Positions 9,187 through 17,453 are shown, counted from the stretch's first letter. The stretch is DNA of 64,000 nucleotides from Algoriphagus litoralis (GCF_003259255.1 NZ_QGOL01000002.1:310001-374000), one strand, 5' to 3'. The notes: generated from the sequence alone by a model not told the origin. Numbers and translations: made by a program.

Positions 9187-9255
9187 GTAAAATGACTGTG
9201 TCAACTGAATCGCTGAAGAGGTACCCTTCAGGCTAGTTCGTTGTATTCATTTTAC
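9187..9255 (+). promoter_or_regulatory. Probable expression platform of the TPP riboswitch
   Basis: GTAAAATGA (9187-9195) and TCATTTTAC (9247-9255) are exact reverse complements bracketing 51 bases. Further downstream, CCCTTGGGT (9283-9291) can pair imperfectly with ACCCGAAAGGG (9314-9324), which overlaps the purine-rich stretch just before the ATG at 9333. Mutually exclusive helices here could transmit ligand binding, at the level of translation or termination; the mechanism is inference. Confidence 0.4.
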
Positions 9256-9332
9256 ATACCGGGTAAACTATCACGGAGGACCTCCCTTGGGTTTTCTAAT
9301 GTTTCACTCAAGCACCCGAAAGGGAAGATTAC

Positions 9333-11723
9333 ATGAAAAAGTTAGTATTTGGCTTGGTTCTAAACCTTGCTACACTTGCCGCTTGGGCTCAAAGCAGTTT
9401 GAGCGGAAAAGTTATTGATGCACAAAGCGGACAACCGCTGGTAGGAGCATCAGTCTGGACAGAAAATATCGGAAAAGGAGCTGTCACAGACGGGAATGGG
9501 ATATTTTCTATTGCCAAACTTCCAGATGGAGAAGTTGAATTACGGGTGTCATACCTTGGATTTGAAACCTTTCGGAAAACGATCACGCTTCCCTTTTCTG
9601 GAGATTTGGAAGTTTCTTTGCAGGTTAAAGATTTCCTTACTGAGGAGTTTATCGTATCCGCGACCCGAGCTTCTGGAATCACTCCCACGACTTTCACAAA
9701 TGTGGATAAGTCTGAAATTGCCAAACGAAATTTGGGTCAAGACATCCCTATTTTGCTAAATTTCACACCTTCTGTGGTGAGTTTTTCGGATGCTGGAGCA
9801 GGTGTTGGGTATACCGGACTTCGGATAAGAGGTTCGGATCAAACTCGAATCAATGCTACGGTCAACGGTATTCCAATGAACGACGCCGAATCGCATGGGG
9901 TCTTTTGGGTGAATATGCCTGATTTTGCGAGTTCGGTGGAAAATGTACAGATCCAGCGTGGAGTCGGTACATCGACCAATGGTGCTGCCACTTTTGGCGC
10001 TAGCCTAAATTTCCAAACTGACACCCGTCGAGATGAAGCCTATGCAGAGTTGGACAACGGATTCGGTTCTTTCAACACCTGGAGGCATACCGTGAAAGCT
10101 GGTACAGGATTGCTCAATGACCGATTTGCGGTGGATGCCAGACTCTCCAAAATCACCTCGGATGGCTATGTCGATCGGGCATTTTCGGACCTGAGCAGTT
10201 GGTTTGTGTCTGGTGGATACTACGGTGAAAAAAGTGTGATCAAACTGATCGCATTCTCAGGAAAGGAGCAAACATACCAAAGCTGGTATGGCTTGCCGGA
10301 ATCCAAATTGGAGGACGACCGAACGTATAATTTCTACACCTACGACAACGAAACGGATAATTACCAGCAAGATCACTATCAGTTGATTTATACTGGGAAA
10401 CTCGGAAGTAATTGGAAAACCAATCTTGCGCTGCATTATACCTATGGGAGGGGCTACTACGAGCAGTTTCGCGAAGATGATGACTTTGCTAGCTATGGCC
10501 TGCCTCCAGTAACAATTGGGGATGAAGTCATCGAAAGTACAGACATCATTCGACGTCGCTGGCTGGACAATGACTTCTATGGCTTTGTAGGCTCAATAAA
10601 TTATGTCTCCACAGACGGAAAACTGGATATGATCCTTGGTGGTGGAGCCAATCGCTACGATGGGGATCACTTTGGAGAAATTATCTGGGCTCGTGTCGCA
10701 GGGAATACCAGCATCCGTGATCGCTACTACGACAATAATGCGATCAAGGATGACAAGAATGTCTATGCGAAAGCAACGTATGAAGTGAGCCCTGGACTGA
10801 ATCTATTTGGAGACCTTCAAGTCAGGGGAATCAATTATTCATTTGATGGAGTCAATGACGACCAGCGCGTAGTGACTGGTCAGGAGAAGTATACCTTCTT
10901 CAATCCGAAGTTTGGATTTTCCTATGAAAAAGGAAATCAGACTTTCTATGCCAGCTATGCCGTGGCCAACCGCGAACCAACTCGATCTGACTTTACAGAC
11001 AATCCAATCTCTGAAGTTCCCAGACCTGAAAAGCTTAATAACATCGAGGCTGGAGTTCGTGCCAAAGCTGGAAACTTCAGCTATACTGCCAATTTTTACT
11101 ACATGAACTATCGGGATCAGCTGATTCTGACAGGCCAAATCAACGACGTGGGAGCATATATTCGCGAAAATGTCGAATCTTCCTATCGTGCTGGGATCGA
11201 ATTGGATGGAGCTTATAGACTTTCTTCAGCTTGGACCTTGGGTGGAAATATTGCTTTCAGCCGAAACAGAATCAAGGAATTCACCGAGTACATCGATGAT
11301 TACAGCGTGGAGGAATTTCAGCAGGAAGCAATTACCAACACGGATACAGATATTGCCTTCTCACCAAATGTGGTCGGTTCTGCGATCATTGAGTTTCAAC
11401 CCACCAAAAATTTGTCAATCAACTGGCTGAGCAAGTATGTGGGTCAGCAGTTTTTGGACAACACGGGAAATGAAGGAAGGGCTTTGGATGCCTTTCTCAC
11501 CAATGATTTGCGAATCAGCTATACTGCCACGCCGAGGTTTTTTAAAGGCTTGGAGTTGAATCTGCTGATCAATAATATCTTCAATGAGCTGTATGAGCCC
11601 AATGGTTATACCTTCAGCTACTTTGTGCCGGGAGAAACGAGCGGTAGGGAATTGGTGACTGAAAACTTCTACTATCCACAGGCAGGGACTAATTTCTTGC
11701 TGGGATTGCGGATGAAGTTTTAA
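9333..11723 (+). CDS. TonB-dependent receptor, probable thiamin/thiamin-precursor uptake
   Basis: A 796-residue outer-membrane receptor with a signal peptide (LVLNLATLAAWAQ) and a CarboxypepD_reg-like domain at about residues 22-105 (GKVIDAQSGQPLVGASVW). The TonB plug follows (about 115-230, with GLRIRGSDQTRINATVNGIPMND), then a 22-strand-type barrel whose last strand ends in FLLGLRMKF. The TPP riboswitch upstream, as in the predicted Omr1-type thiamin receptors of Bacteroidota, suggests a thiamin-related substrate. Unlike the usual cluster, no PnuT-type permease or thiamin kinase gene follows; a strong terminator closes the unit right after the stop codon. Confidence 0.92.
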   Translation: MKKLVFGLVLNLATLAAWAQSSLSGKVIDAQSGQPLVGASVWTENIGKGAVTDGNGIFSIAKLPDGEVELRVSYLGFETFRKTITLPFSGDLEVSLQVKDFLTEEFIVSATRASGITPTTFTNVDKSEIAKRNLGQDIPILLNFTPSVVSFSDAGAGVGYTGLRIRGSDQTRINATVNGIPMNDAESHGVFWVNMPDFASSVENVQIQRGVGTSTNGAATFGASLNFQTDTRRDEAYAELDNGFGSFNTWRHTVKAGTGLLNDRFAVDARLSKITSDGYVDRAFSDLSSWFVSGGYYGEKSVIKLIAFSGKEQTYQSWYGLPESKLEDDRTYNFYTYDNETDNYQQDHYQLIYTGKLGSNWKTNLALHYTYGRGYYEQFREDDDFASYGLPPVTIGDEVIESTDIIRRRWLDNDFYGFVGSINYVSTDGKLDMILGGGANRYDGDHFGEIIWARVAGNTSIRDRYYDNNAIKDDKNVYAKATYEVSPGLNLFGDLQVRGINYSFDGVNDDQRVVTGQEKYTFFNPKFGFSYEKGNQTFYASYAVANREPTRSDFTDNPISEVPRPEKLNNIEAGVRAKAGNFSYTANFYYMNYRDQLILTGQINDVGAYIRENVESSYRAGIELDGAYRLSSAWTLGGNIAFSRNRIKEFTEYIDDYSVEEFQQEAITNTDTDIAFSPNVVGSAIIEFQPTKNLSINWLSKYVGQQFLDNTGNEGRALDAFLTNDLRISYTATPRFFKGLELNLLINNIFNELYEPNGYTFSYFVPGETSGRELVTENFYYPQAGTNFLLGLRMKF

Positions 11724-11734
11724 AGGATTTATTT

Positions 11735-11793
11735 CTCACAGATGGCGCAGATGAGCACAGATTGATTCATCTGTGTCATCTGTGAGTTTTTTT
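11735..11793 (+). terminator. Strong intrinsic terminator of the receptor gene
   Basis: A 20-bp stem is formed by CTCACAGATGGCGCAGATGA (11735-11754) and TCATCTGTGTCATCTGTGAG (11767-11786), with two G-U pairs, a 12-base loop and a run of eight T beginning at 11787. The T-run reaches the end of the convergent membrane-protein gene. The arms contain the CGCAGAT/CACAGAT word also seen near 12.46-12.6 kb. Confidence 0.85.
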
Positions 11794-12322
11794 ATTTTGA
11801 GCTATCCGGCAGGTCAGCAGTAGGAACTTGGGTATCAACGATCATTTTCACCTCAGGATGAATCATCCAAAGTCCGATTGGCCAGAATATCAATAAAAAT
11901 CCCATACCGATACTTTCTCCATAGCTTACGTCTCCTCTTTTCTTGACCATTTTCAAAATCCGCAATGGGAAAAGATGGACATGAATGATCGCAAACATCA
12001 GGTATAAAGAGATCAACATTATCCAGCCTCCTGTTCCGCTTATGTCCTGACCGTCAAAAAGAATCAAAAAGAGAATCATACATCCATCCCAAATCAGCCA
12101 GTTGATTACGAAAAGGGTGGTACTGATAGGGAGTTTTCTTGGTAAATATTCAGTGAGCACTATTCCCAAACTCAATGGATAAATTCCAGAAAGAATAAAT
12201 CCCACAGCTTTGATTAAAGAGCCTGTAAATGGATCTGTGGAAAGGTCAATAGAGAATAATAAGTAAGAGGCAGTTAAGTAGATAAAAATTGCCCATGTGG
12301 GAGCTTTGAGGAGTTTTTCCAT
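11792..12322 (-). CDS. Multi-pass membrane protein, hypothetical
   Basis: A 176-residue, very hydrophobic protein with about five predicted membrane segments (around residues 10-30, 38-62, 65-88, 97-117, 140-158), a short basic loop (RILKMVKKRGD) and a polar C-terminal tail (TQVPTADLPDSSK). It starts at ATG 12322. No family signature was recognised. It is convergent with the TonB-dependent receptor. The upstream region contains a 14-base A-run and a repeat-rich stretch before the fic gene. Confidence 0.6.
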   Translation of the reverse strand: MEKLLKAPTWAIFIYLTASYLLFSIDLSTDPFTGSLIKAVGFILSGIYPLSLGIVLTEYLPRKLPISTTLFVINWLIWDGCMILFLILFDGQDISGTGGWIMLISLYLMFAIIHVHLFPLRILKMVKKRGDVSYGESIGMGFLLIFWPIGLWMIHPEVKMIVDTQVPTADLPDSSK

Positions 12323-12461
12323 GTGTGTGGTTTCCCAAAACTATATTTTTCAAACAAAAAAAAAAAAAATTGAACCCCTTCATTTTTCTTTAAATGCTTC
12401 CTGAATTTCTGAAAACAGGATTTTATGGTTTACTCGCAACGGTTCCCACTGAAAAAACCTG

Positions 12462-12607
12462 TGCAGATCAGCTGGATTATTCAGCGAAAATCTACAGGAA
12501 AAATGAAGAGTTCCCGCTGATTCCCGCAAAAAAAGTCGCGGATCATCGCAGATTAGTATAGATCGACGAGGATCCGCGTATTTTATCCGCGCAGATCAGC
12601 GGGGAAA
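12462..12607. repeat. Repeat-rich intergenic stretch with GCAGATCAGC words and inverted repeats
   Basis: GCAGATCAGC occurs at 12462-12471 and 12591-12600, with the related CGCAGATTAG between them. TTCCCGCTGAT (about 12511) can pair with ATCAGCGGGGAA (about 12596-12607), making a long imperfect hairpin that also contains CCGCG words. This accounts for most of the 285-base gap between the membrane protein and fic, together with an A-run near 12356-12370. It may be a small non-coding interspersed repeat; no transposase is present. Confidence 0.4.
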
Positions 12608-13675
12608 TCACCTGCTACTCAGCAGCGCAAAGAGCTTTTCATTCACATAATAATTCCCGGTTCCTAGCCTTTCCTTTCGCAGGACGCCGTCGGCAGCCAA
12701 TTGATTCAGGTAATTGGCGGCGGTGATGCGGGAGACACCCAGATCGCGCACGAGAAACTCGATCTTGGTGTAGGGATGCGCAAAGAGATTATTGAGCAGC
12801 TCCTGGGAGTAGAACTTGTAATTATTCCGAAGTGTGTTTTTCATTTCAGCCATTAGGATCTTGAGTTCTTCGATCAGTAGAATGGACTCTTTGGCGGTGT
12901 TTTCCACGCCCTGAATCATGTAGCTGATCCAACTCTCCCAATCGCCATTTTCACGCACTCCTTGTAGCAATCGGTAGTAATCCGTCTTATTTCGGATAAT
13001 ATGGCTACTGAGGTAAAGAATTGGGAGCTTTTGCAATCCTGTCAACACCAAGTAGAGAATGTTCAAAATCCTACCAGTTCTCCCGTTGCCATCGTAGAAG
13101 GGATGGATGCTTTCAAACTGAAAGTGAATAATGGCCATCTTCACCAAAGGATCGTAGTCACTCATCTCCACATTGTGGATAAACTGCTCCAAATTGGTCA
13201 TCAGGTTCAAAATCTCCTCCGGATCTTGAGGAGGTAAGTAGACATTCTCTCCCGTTTGGGCATTTTTCAACGCTGTGCCGGGAAGCTTGCGAAAGCCAGC
13301 ATTGTTACCTTCCAAAGTTTCCTGAATTTTTAGAATCGTCTGATTGGTCAACAATCCTTGGGCTTGGACCAATTCAAATCCCCGCTTCATCGCGGCCACG
13401 TAGTTTTGCACCTCTTTGATATCAGGAGAGATATTCACCTCGAAATCTAAGTTGGCCTTGTACAAATCATCGTGCGTGGTGATGATATTTTCGACCGAGG
13501 AACTGTCCTTCGCTTCCTGAATTCCCAGAGTATTCAACAGAATGATTTGATTGGGAATCGATTGGACTATTCCCTTCAATTCTGCCAAAGCTGCATGCGC
13601 TGCAGGCAGTTGCTTGAGGATGGATTTGGTTTCCAAATCCTCAGCATAAGGCAAAGGGATAAGCTTCCAAGACAT
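12608..13675 (-). CDS. Fic family AMP-transferase with N-terminal inhibitory helix and winged-helix C-terminus
   Basis: A 355-residue Fic protein. The Fic_N domain covers about residues 1-100 and holds the inhibitory motif (S/T)xxxE(G/N), seen as SSSVEN at residues 58-63, so it is an auto-inhibited class II enzyme. The catalytic motif HPFYDGNGR is intact at residues 191-199 with the following TGR. Family members AMPylate proteins using ATP. The C-terminal ~80 residues (HPYTKIEFLVRDLGVSRITAANYLNQL) look like a winged helix-turn-helix, suggesting DNA binding. Three identical-type palindromes just upstream make autoregulation plausible. No antitoxin gene is adjacent. Target unknown. Confidence 0.92.
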   Translation of the reverse strand: MSWKLIPLPYAEDLETKSILKQLPAAHAALAELKGIVQSIPNQIILLNTLGIQEAKDSSSVENIITTHDDLYKANLDFEVNISPDIKEVQNYVAAMKRGFELVQAQGLLTNQTILKIQETLEGNNAGFRKLPGTALKNAQTGENVYLPPQDPEEILNLMTNLEQFIHNVEMSDYDPLVKMAIIHFQFESIHPFYDGNGRTGRILNILYLVLTGLQKLPILYLSSHIIRNKTDYYRLLQGVRENGDWESWISYMIQGVENTAKESILLIEELKILMAEMKNTLRNNYKFYSQELLNNLFAHPYTKIEFLVRDLGVSRITAANYLNQLAADGVLRKERLGTGNYYVNEKLFALLSSR

Positions 13676-13679
13676 GATA

Positions 13680-13788
13680 TGTAAAGAAAAATCGATTTTC
13701 TTTACAAAGGTAATTCCTTATGTAAAGAAAACAAGCTTTTCTTTACATATAGAAGATAATGTGTAAAGTTTTTCCAATTTTCTTTACA
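13680..13788. promoter_or_regulatory. Three phased palindromes TGTAAAG-N13-CTTTACA upstream of fic
   Basis: The same 27-bp dyad occurs at 13680-13706, 13721-13747 and 13762-13788. Every copy has exact TGTAAAG and CTTTACA half-sites with a 13-base spacer. Copies one and two extend to 11- and 13-bp perfect arms. The starts are exactly 41 bp apart, about four helical turns, so bound dimers would lie on one DNA face. The array fills the gap between fic (minus) and the end of the YceI gene and begins 4 bases from the fic ATG. It is most simply an operator array for fic. Confidence 0.75.
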
Positions 13789-13819
13789 AAGAAAAGATGT
13801 TATGAATAGCCGCTTTACT

Positions 13820-14470
13820 TTATTCCAATTTTGCCTTATCCAGCACGAGCGCAATCCGGAATTCGATGTCGCGATCCACCAAAGTGCGATCTGCCCAAGA
13901 GCCTTCATAAGCAATAATCCAATCAAAACGATCGATAAGAAATTGGGCGGAAATGGTGTTACCTCTTTGAATGGCGGAAAAAGTAATGTTTTTGGTAATT
14001 GCCCGAATTGTCAAATTTCCGGAAACCTCCAGATTTTCAGATAAATGAATCTTGATTTCGTTGATTTCAAATTCTGAAGTTGGAAAGTTATCCACATCAA
14101 AAAAATCAGAATGCATTAAATGTTCAGTGAGGTTTTTGATCGGAATCGGATCGGTTTTAGGGATATCAGTAATAGAAATAGACTTCATATCGATTTCAAA
14201 TTTCCCTCCTGAAAATCCATTTTTATCCTTCAACATAAATCCTTGAGTGATTTTCACTTCTCCTTCATGACTTCCGGCTCCTCGCATTTTGGTTCCTTTC
14301 CAGAATAATTTGGATCGTTCCATATCAAGTTTTATCGTGTCTAGTTCCAAAAGATCAATTTTACTTTGACTTTGTTGCGCTTGAACAAGAGCTTTTTGGA
14401 CTTCAGAATTTGACTTATCCACACATGAGGATGCCATGATAAGCAGAAACAGCATTCCTATTTTATTCAT
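13820..14470 (-). CDS. YceI-family lipoprotein
   Basis: A 216-residue protein with a lipoprotein signal peptide (lipobox ASSC, Cys16). A YceI-type lipid-binding beta-barrel follows: KLFWKGTKMRGAGSHEGEVKITQG, GGKFEIDMKSISITDIP, LTEHLMHSDFFDVDNFPTSEFEI and the closing FDWIIAYEGSWADRTLVDRDIEFRI. Family members bind polyisoprenoid or amphiphilic ligands in the periplasm. Its ATG lies inside the end of the dioxygenase-like gene (8-base overlap), so the two are translated from one mRNA and may act together. Confidence 0.9.
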   Translation of the reverse strand: MNKIGMLFLLIMASSCVDKSNSEVQKALVQAQQSQSKIDLLELDTIKLDMERSKLFWKGTKMRGAGSHEGEVKITQGFMLKDKNGFSGGKFEIDMKSISITDIPKTDPIPIKNLTEHLMHSDFFDVDNFPTSEFEINEIKIHLSENLEVSGNLTIRAITKNITFSAIQRGNTISAQFLIDRFDWIIAYEGSWADRTLVDRDIEFRIALVLDKAKLE

Positions 14471-15086
14471 AGTCAGGAATATTAAGACCCAAAATGATAT
14501 CCCTTCGAAAAATGAGCATCCCGTTTTCTGGTTCTGGATTTCCGATCCCGGATCCTCCCCGATTGCTGAGAAACGATCGTTTTTCCTGCGTCAAAATCGG
14601 GTCATCTTCAAACACGAAGTCATCTAGGTAATACTCGTTTTTGTCCGGCTCTTTGACAGTGAGGTGAATGTGTTCAGGTTCGGTTCGGTCAGGGTATGCA
14701 ACAGGACGGAACGTGTAAAATGTGTAACGCCCGCTTTGATCTGTTTTGATCCAACCCCGTAGGTATCCGTGTCGTCTTGCCCATCCGGTTTCATTTCCTT
14801 TTTTTGGGTAAAAGCCCGTTCTGTCGGTATGGTAGACATAGAGGATAACGTCTTTGGCCGGAGTTTTTCCATCACGCTGAAATACCGTTCCGGTAAGTTT
14901 AAGCTTGGGTTCGGTGCTTTCAAAATCCGGTAGCGTATCCACATTAGTCAGGTTTTCTTCCCCAAATTCATAGATCGCTTCGCAACCCTCACAGCTACCG
15001 CCAACTGATTTTTGGGACTGCCCGGAGCAGTTGATGCTCAGAAAAATGGAACAAAAGATCAGGCATCGGATAAGGTTTCGGTTCAT
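14463..15086 (-). CDS. Intradiol ring-cleavage dioxygenase-like lipoprotein
   Basis: A 207-residue protein with a lipobox (FLSINC, Cys20), so it is exported. The core matches the catalytic domain of catechol/protocatechuate intradiol dioxygenases: LTGTVFQRDGKTPAKDVILYVYHTD, the HGYLRGWIKTDQSGRYTFYT segment and PEHIHLTV. The two His of EHIH and Tyr residues in these blocks fit the Fe(III) ligand set (2 Tyr, 2 His). Secreted members are widespread in Bacteroidota and their substrates are mostly unknown. A Cys-rich N-terminal stretch (GGSCEGCEAI) precedes the domain. It forms an operon with the YceI gene. Confidence 0.82.
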   Translation of the reverse strand: MNRNLIRCLIFCSIFLSINCSGQSQKSVGGSCEGCEAIYEFGEENLTNVDTLPDFESTEPKLKLTGTVFQRDGKTPAKDVILYVYHTDRTGFYPKKGNETGWARRHGYLRGWIKTDQSGRYTFYTFRPVAYPDRTEPEHIHLTVKEPDKNEYYLDDFVFEDDPILTQEKRSFLSNRGGSGIGNPEPENGMLIFRRDIILGLNIPDYE

Positions 15087-15164
15087 CGCTTACTTTTTTC
15101 TACAAAGTGAGCGAAAGTATGGGAAGCCAGAAAATTGAATCGTCTATCCTGAGTTAATTTTAGA

Positions 15165-15992
15165 TCAACCTGTGGGAGCTTGCTCAAATCTGCTTCGAAA
15201 GTCTGGGACGTAATTTCTACTCAGACGAAGCTGCTGTCCATTGGATAGCAAAAGATCGTAATCTCCATTTCCTCGGGAACTGATCGAATCTACTTTTTGG
15301 ACATTTACCAAGGTGGTTTTATGGATTCGTACAAAGACTGAAGGATCCAGTTTTTCCGAAAATGATTTAAGTGAACCCTGTTGTAAATACTTTCTTTCCT
15401 TAGTAAAGAACTCGACATAGGGGGTAGCAGAAGTAATGTATTGAATGGATTCTATGGAAACTTTCTCTATTCTTTTCCCTTTCTGCAAAAGCAAAAAGTC
15501 AGGACTTTCAGTTGCTTTTTGCACTTCAGGATTCTGTGATGCTTTATTTGGAATCAGGGAAATCGCGGTGTAGATCAGCAGATATTTGTAAAAATCATTG
15601 GAAAGGGAATAGACGACATTTTCCCAAAATCCAAAGGTGTGATCATAGAATAATCCAGAGACTGAAAACACTAAAAAGGCAAAAATCAAAAGGTGGAGCG
15701 TCGTAGCCAAGAACACAAAAAAAGACCTGATTGCCCATTTAGAGCGGATTTTCAAAATGATCTGTGAGCTTCGGAAAACAAACCGCAATAGGAATGTGAC
15801 CGGAATAATCAGCGCCCAATACAGATTAAACAGCAGCGACTCCGAAAAGTAAAACGAGTAAGAATGATACCTCGACTGAAGGAAATCCTGAAAGATAGTC
15901 GTCAACAATATTACAATCAAAGCCGCAAGAAATTTAAGTTTTGTCTTAATTCTTGCTTTTCCAAACGTGAAAAATGTAACAGATTTGACCAT
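15165..15992 (-). CDS. Membrane-anchored LytTR transcriptional regulator
   Basis: A 275-residue protein with four predicted membrane segments in the first ~150 residues (about 20-38, 50-72, 87-112, 132-150), then a linker and a LytTR DNA-binding domain at about 175-270 (IEKVSIESIQYITSATPYVEFFTKE, FVRIHKTTLVNVQKVDSISSRGNGDYDLLLSNGQQLRLSR). There is no receiver domain. Membrane-LytTR proteins of this type act as one-component regulators in Bacteroidota. It stands alone, with divergent or distant neighbours; target and signal unknown. Confidence 0.85.
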   Translation of the reverse strand: MVKSVTFFTFGKARIKTKLKFLAALIVILLTTIFQDFLQSRYHSYSFYFSESLLFNLYWALIIPVTFLLRFVFRSSQIILKIRSKWAIRSFFVFLATTLHLLIFAFLVFSVSGLFYDHTFGFWENVVYSLSNDFYKYLLIYTAISLIPNKASQNPEVQKATESPDFLLLQKGKRIEKVSIESIQYITSATPYVEFFTKERKYLQQGSLKSFSEKLDPSVFVRIHKTTLVNVQKVDSISSRGNGDYDLLLSNGQQLRLSRNYVPDFRSRFEQAPTG

Positions 15993-16063
15993 ATAAGAAT
16001 AACGGATTTTTCATCCAAAAGTCAAAATTGGTCAATCCTATCCTCCTTTTTTGTTTCTAAGAT

Positions 16064-16243
16064 TTAAGTCAATTTTCCATTTTTCTTTCTTCTAAAAAAT
16101 CGCACCAATAACCCTAGACCTATAAGCACAAAACCACTGATCCTTCCCTGAAACATATCTGGCCAGTTTAAATACCAAAAGATAAGGCCCACCAGAACAA
16201 GCGTAAAACCAATTCCGATTAAAATATTTCCAAGTAAATTCAT
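16064..16243 (-). CDS. Small two-helix membrane protein
   Basis: A 59-residue protein if it starts at ATG 16243 (MNLLGNILIGIGF). It has two membrane segments (about residues 3-22 and 31-46) and a basic tail (RFFRRKKNGKLT). The frame extends upstream to an in-frame start at 16285, but that would overlap the amidohydrolase end and adds a non-membrane-like leader, so the shorter start is preferred. It begins 4 bases after the amidohydrolase stop codon and is probably its operon partner. Function unknown; it loosely resembles small DUF2905-like proteins. Confidence 0.55.
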   Translation of the reverse strand: MNLLGNILIGIGFTLVLVGLIFWYLNWPDMFQGRISGFVLIGLGLLVRFFRRKKNGKLT

Positions 16244-16247
16244 GAGG

Positions 16248-17360
16248 TCAATCCGGAAACTGTGACTTGTCCATGCCCGGCACAATTCTCAGCGCATTTT
16301 TGTAGTAAAGCTTTTTTAAGACCTCATCAGGAAGTCCCAAGCCATACATCGCCCAGAAGGCATGGTACTTTTTGTAATAGGGAAAATACTCATCCTCAGT
16401 CTCCAGCACGCGGAAGTAGGTATGGAATTCCTGGGGATTGTAGGCGTCTTTCCCGAAGAGAACCCGATCTTGGTATTTGATGAAAAATTGTTTGGCACGC
16501 TTGGGCTGCCTGCCAAATTCCGCGATTACAGCACCGATTCCAAAGTTGACATTGGGGTACTTTTCAAGGTGTGCTTCAGCTGCATCCAAATCATTGGCCA
16601 TCCAGCCCATGTGCGCATTGATGAAGGTAGTCTTTGGATGCTTCGCAAAAACATGGTGCTGCTCGGCGATGATCTGCTCAAAAGGAACAGGGTCTGTCGC
16701 AGATCTTTTTCGGTTTGGGTTCAGCTTCAGTTCCAACCAACGCTCATTGGTAGAATCCATAGGCTGCCAAAACTGTGCAGGATCCGCGGAGTGGATGATT
16801 ACAGGAATCCCAAGTTCGCCGGCTTTGGCCCAGACAGGATCCAGATCCGGATGATCTACGGGAATTCTTTTTCCATTGATATCTACCGAGTTTAAGCCCA
16901 AACTTTTGTATATCTTCAGCCCTGAAGCACCTGCTGCCACATCCTCTTCCAGCTCTTTGACCGCAATTCTGCTCCATTCTGAGTCTCCGAAGCCCGCAAA
17001 ATTCAAGTTGGTGAACACCATGAATCTTCCCGGTGCATGGGTGTTGAATTCCTGGATCATCGATTTGATGTATTCTTGTTGCGTATTGCTATCTCCCCGA
17101 CCAAATCCCCTGCCACTAAGATTCACCAAAACGCCCATGTTCAACTCATCCATTTCTCGGACGAGTTGGTCGATTTTGGCTTCATTGATCCCCCCTTGAT
17201 GGCTGTGGATATCTACGAAAGGGAATTTTGCGCGAGTGACTGGGTTTTGGGGGACCTTGAGTGTGGAGGGTGGGTTGTAGTTTTCAAAACTCATTTCCTG
17301 AGCCATGGAAACGCCTGCCGAGATAGATAGTGCGGCAATTAAAGGTAGGATTTTCTTCAT
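16248..17360 (-). CDS. Exported amidohydrolase (Amidohydro_2-like)
   Basis: A 370-residue protein with a signal peptide (IAALSISAGVSMAQ). It has the metal-dependent TIM-barrel signature of the amidohydrolase superfamily: the HxH-type strand-1 motif PFVDIHSHQGG, later His in VIIHSADPAQFW and FINAHMGW, and an acidic strand-8 residue in VLFGKDAYNPQE. Relatives include decarboxylases and lactonases as well as hydrolases, so the reaction cannot be named. It may be co-transcribed with the downstream 59-aa membrane protein, and lies downstream of the M14 peptidase gene across a terminator. Confidence 0.8.
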   Translation of the reverse strand: MKKILPLIAALSISAGVSMAQEMSFENYNPPSTLKVPQNPVTRAKFPFVDIHSHQGGINEAKIDQLVREMDELNMGVLVNLSGRGFGRGDSNTQQEYIKSMIQEFNTHAPGRFMVFTNLNFAGFGDSEWSRIAVKELEEDVAAGASGLKIYKSLGLNSVDINGKRIPVDHPDLDPVWAKAGELGIPVIIHSADPAQFWQPMDSTNERWLELKLNPNRKRSATDPVPFEQIIAEQHHVFAKHPKTTFINAHMGWMANDLDAAEAHLEKYPNVNFGIGAVIAEFGRQPKRAKQFFIKYQDRVLFGKDAYNPQEFHTYFRVLETEDEYFPYYKKYHAFWAMYGLGLPDEVLKKLYYKNALRIVPGMDKSQFPD

Positions 17361-17411
17361 GTTCGCTTTAACTGAAACTTGCTGAGAATAGGTTTGGATT
17401 TTCTTTGAGTG

Positions 17412-17444
17412 GAAAAAAAGAAATCCCGACGGAAAAATCGGGAT
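17412..17444 (-). terminator. Intrinsic terminator after the M14 peptidase gene
   Basis: ATCCCGA (17423-17429) and TCGGGAT (17438-17444) form a perfect 7-bp stem with an 8-base loop. On the minus strand it is followed by TTTCTTTTTTT (complement of 17412-17422). It lies 10 bases past the stop codon of the M14 gene. Confidence 0.75.
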
Positions 17445-17453
17445 ATCAATCTG

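Noticed and set aside
12608-13819. Fic toxin-antitoxin module
   Set aside because: The inhibitory motif is inside the Fic protein itself (SSSVEN), and no separate antitoxin gene adjoins it.
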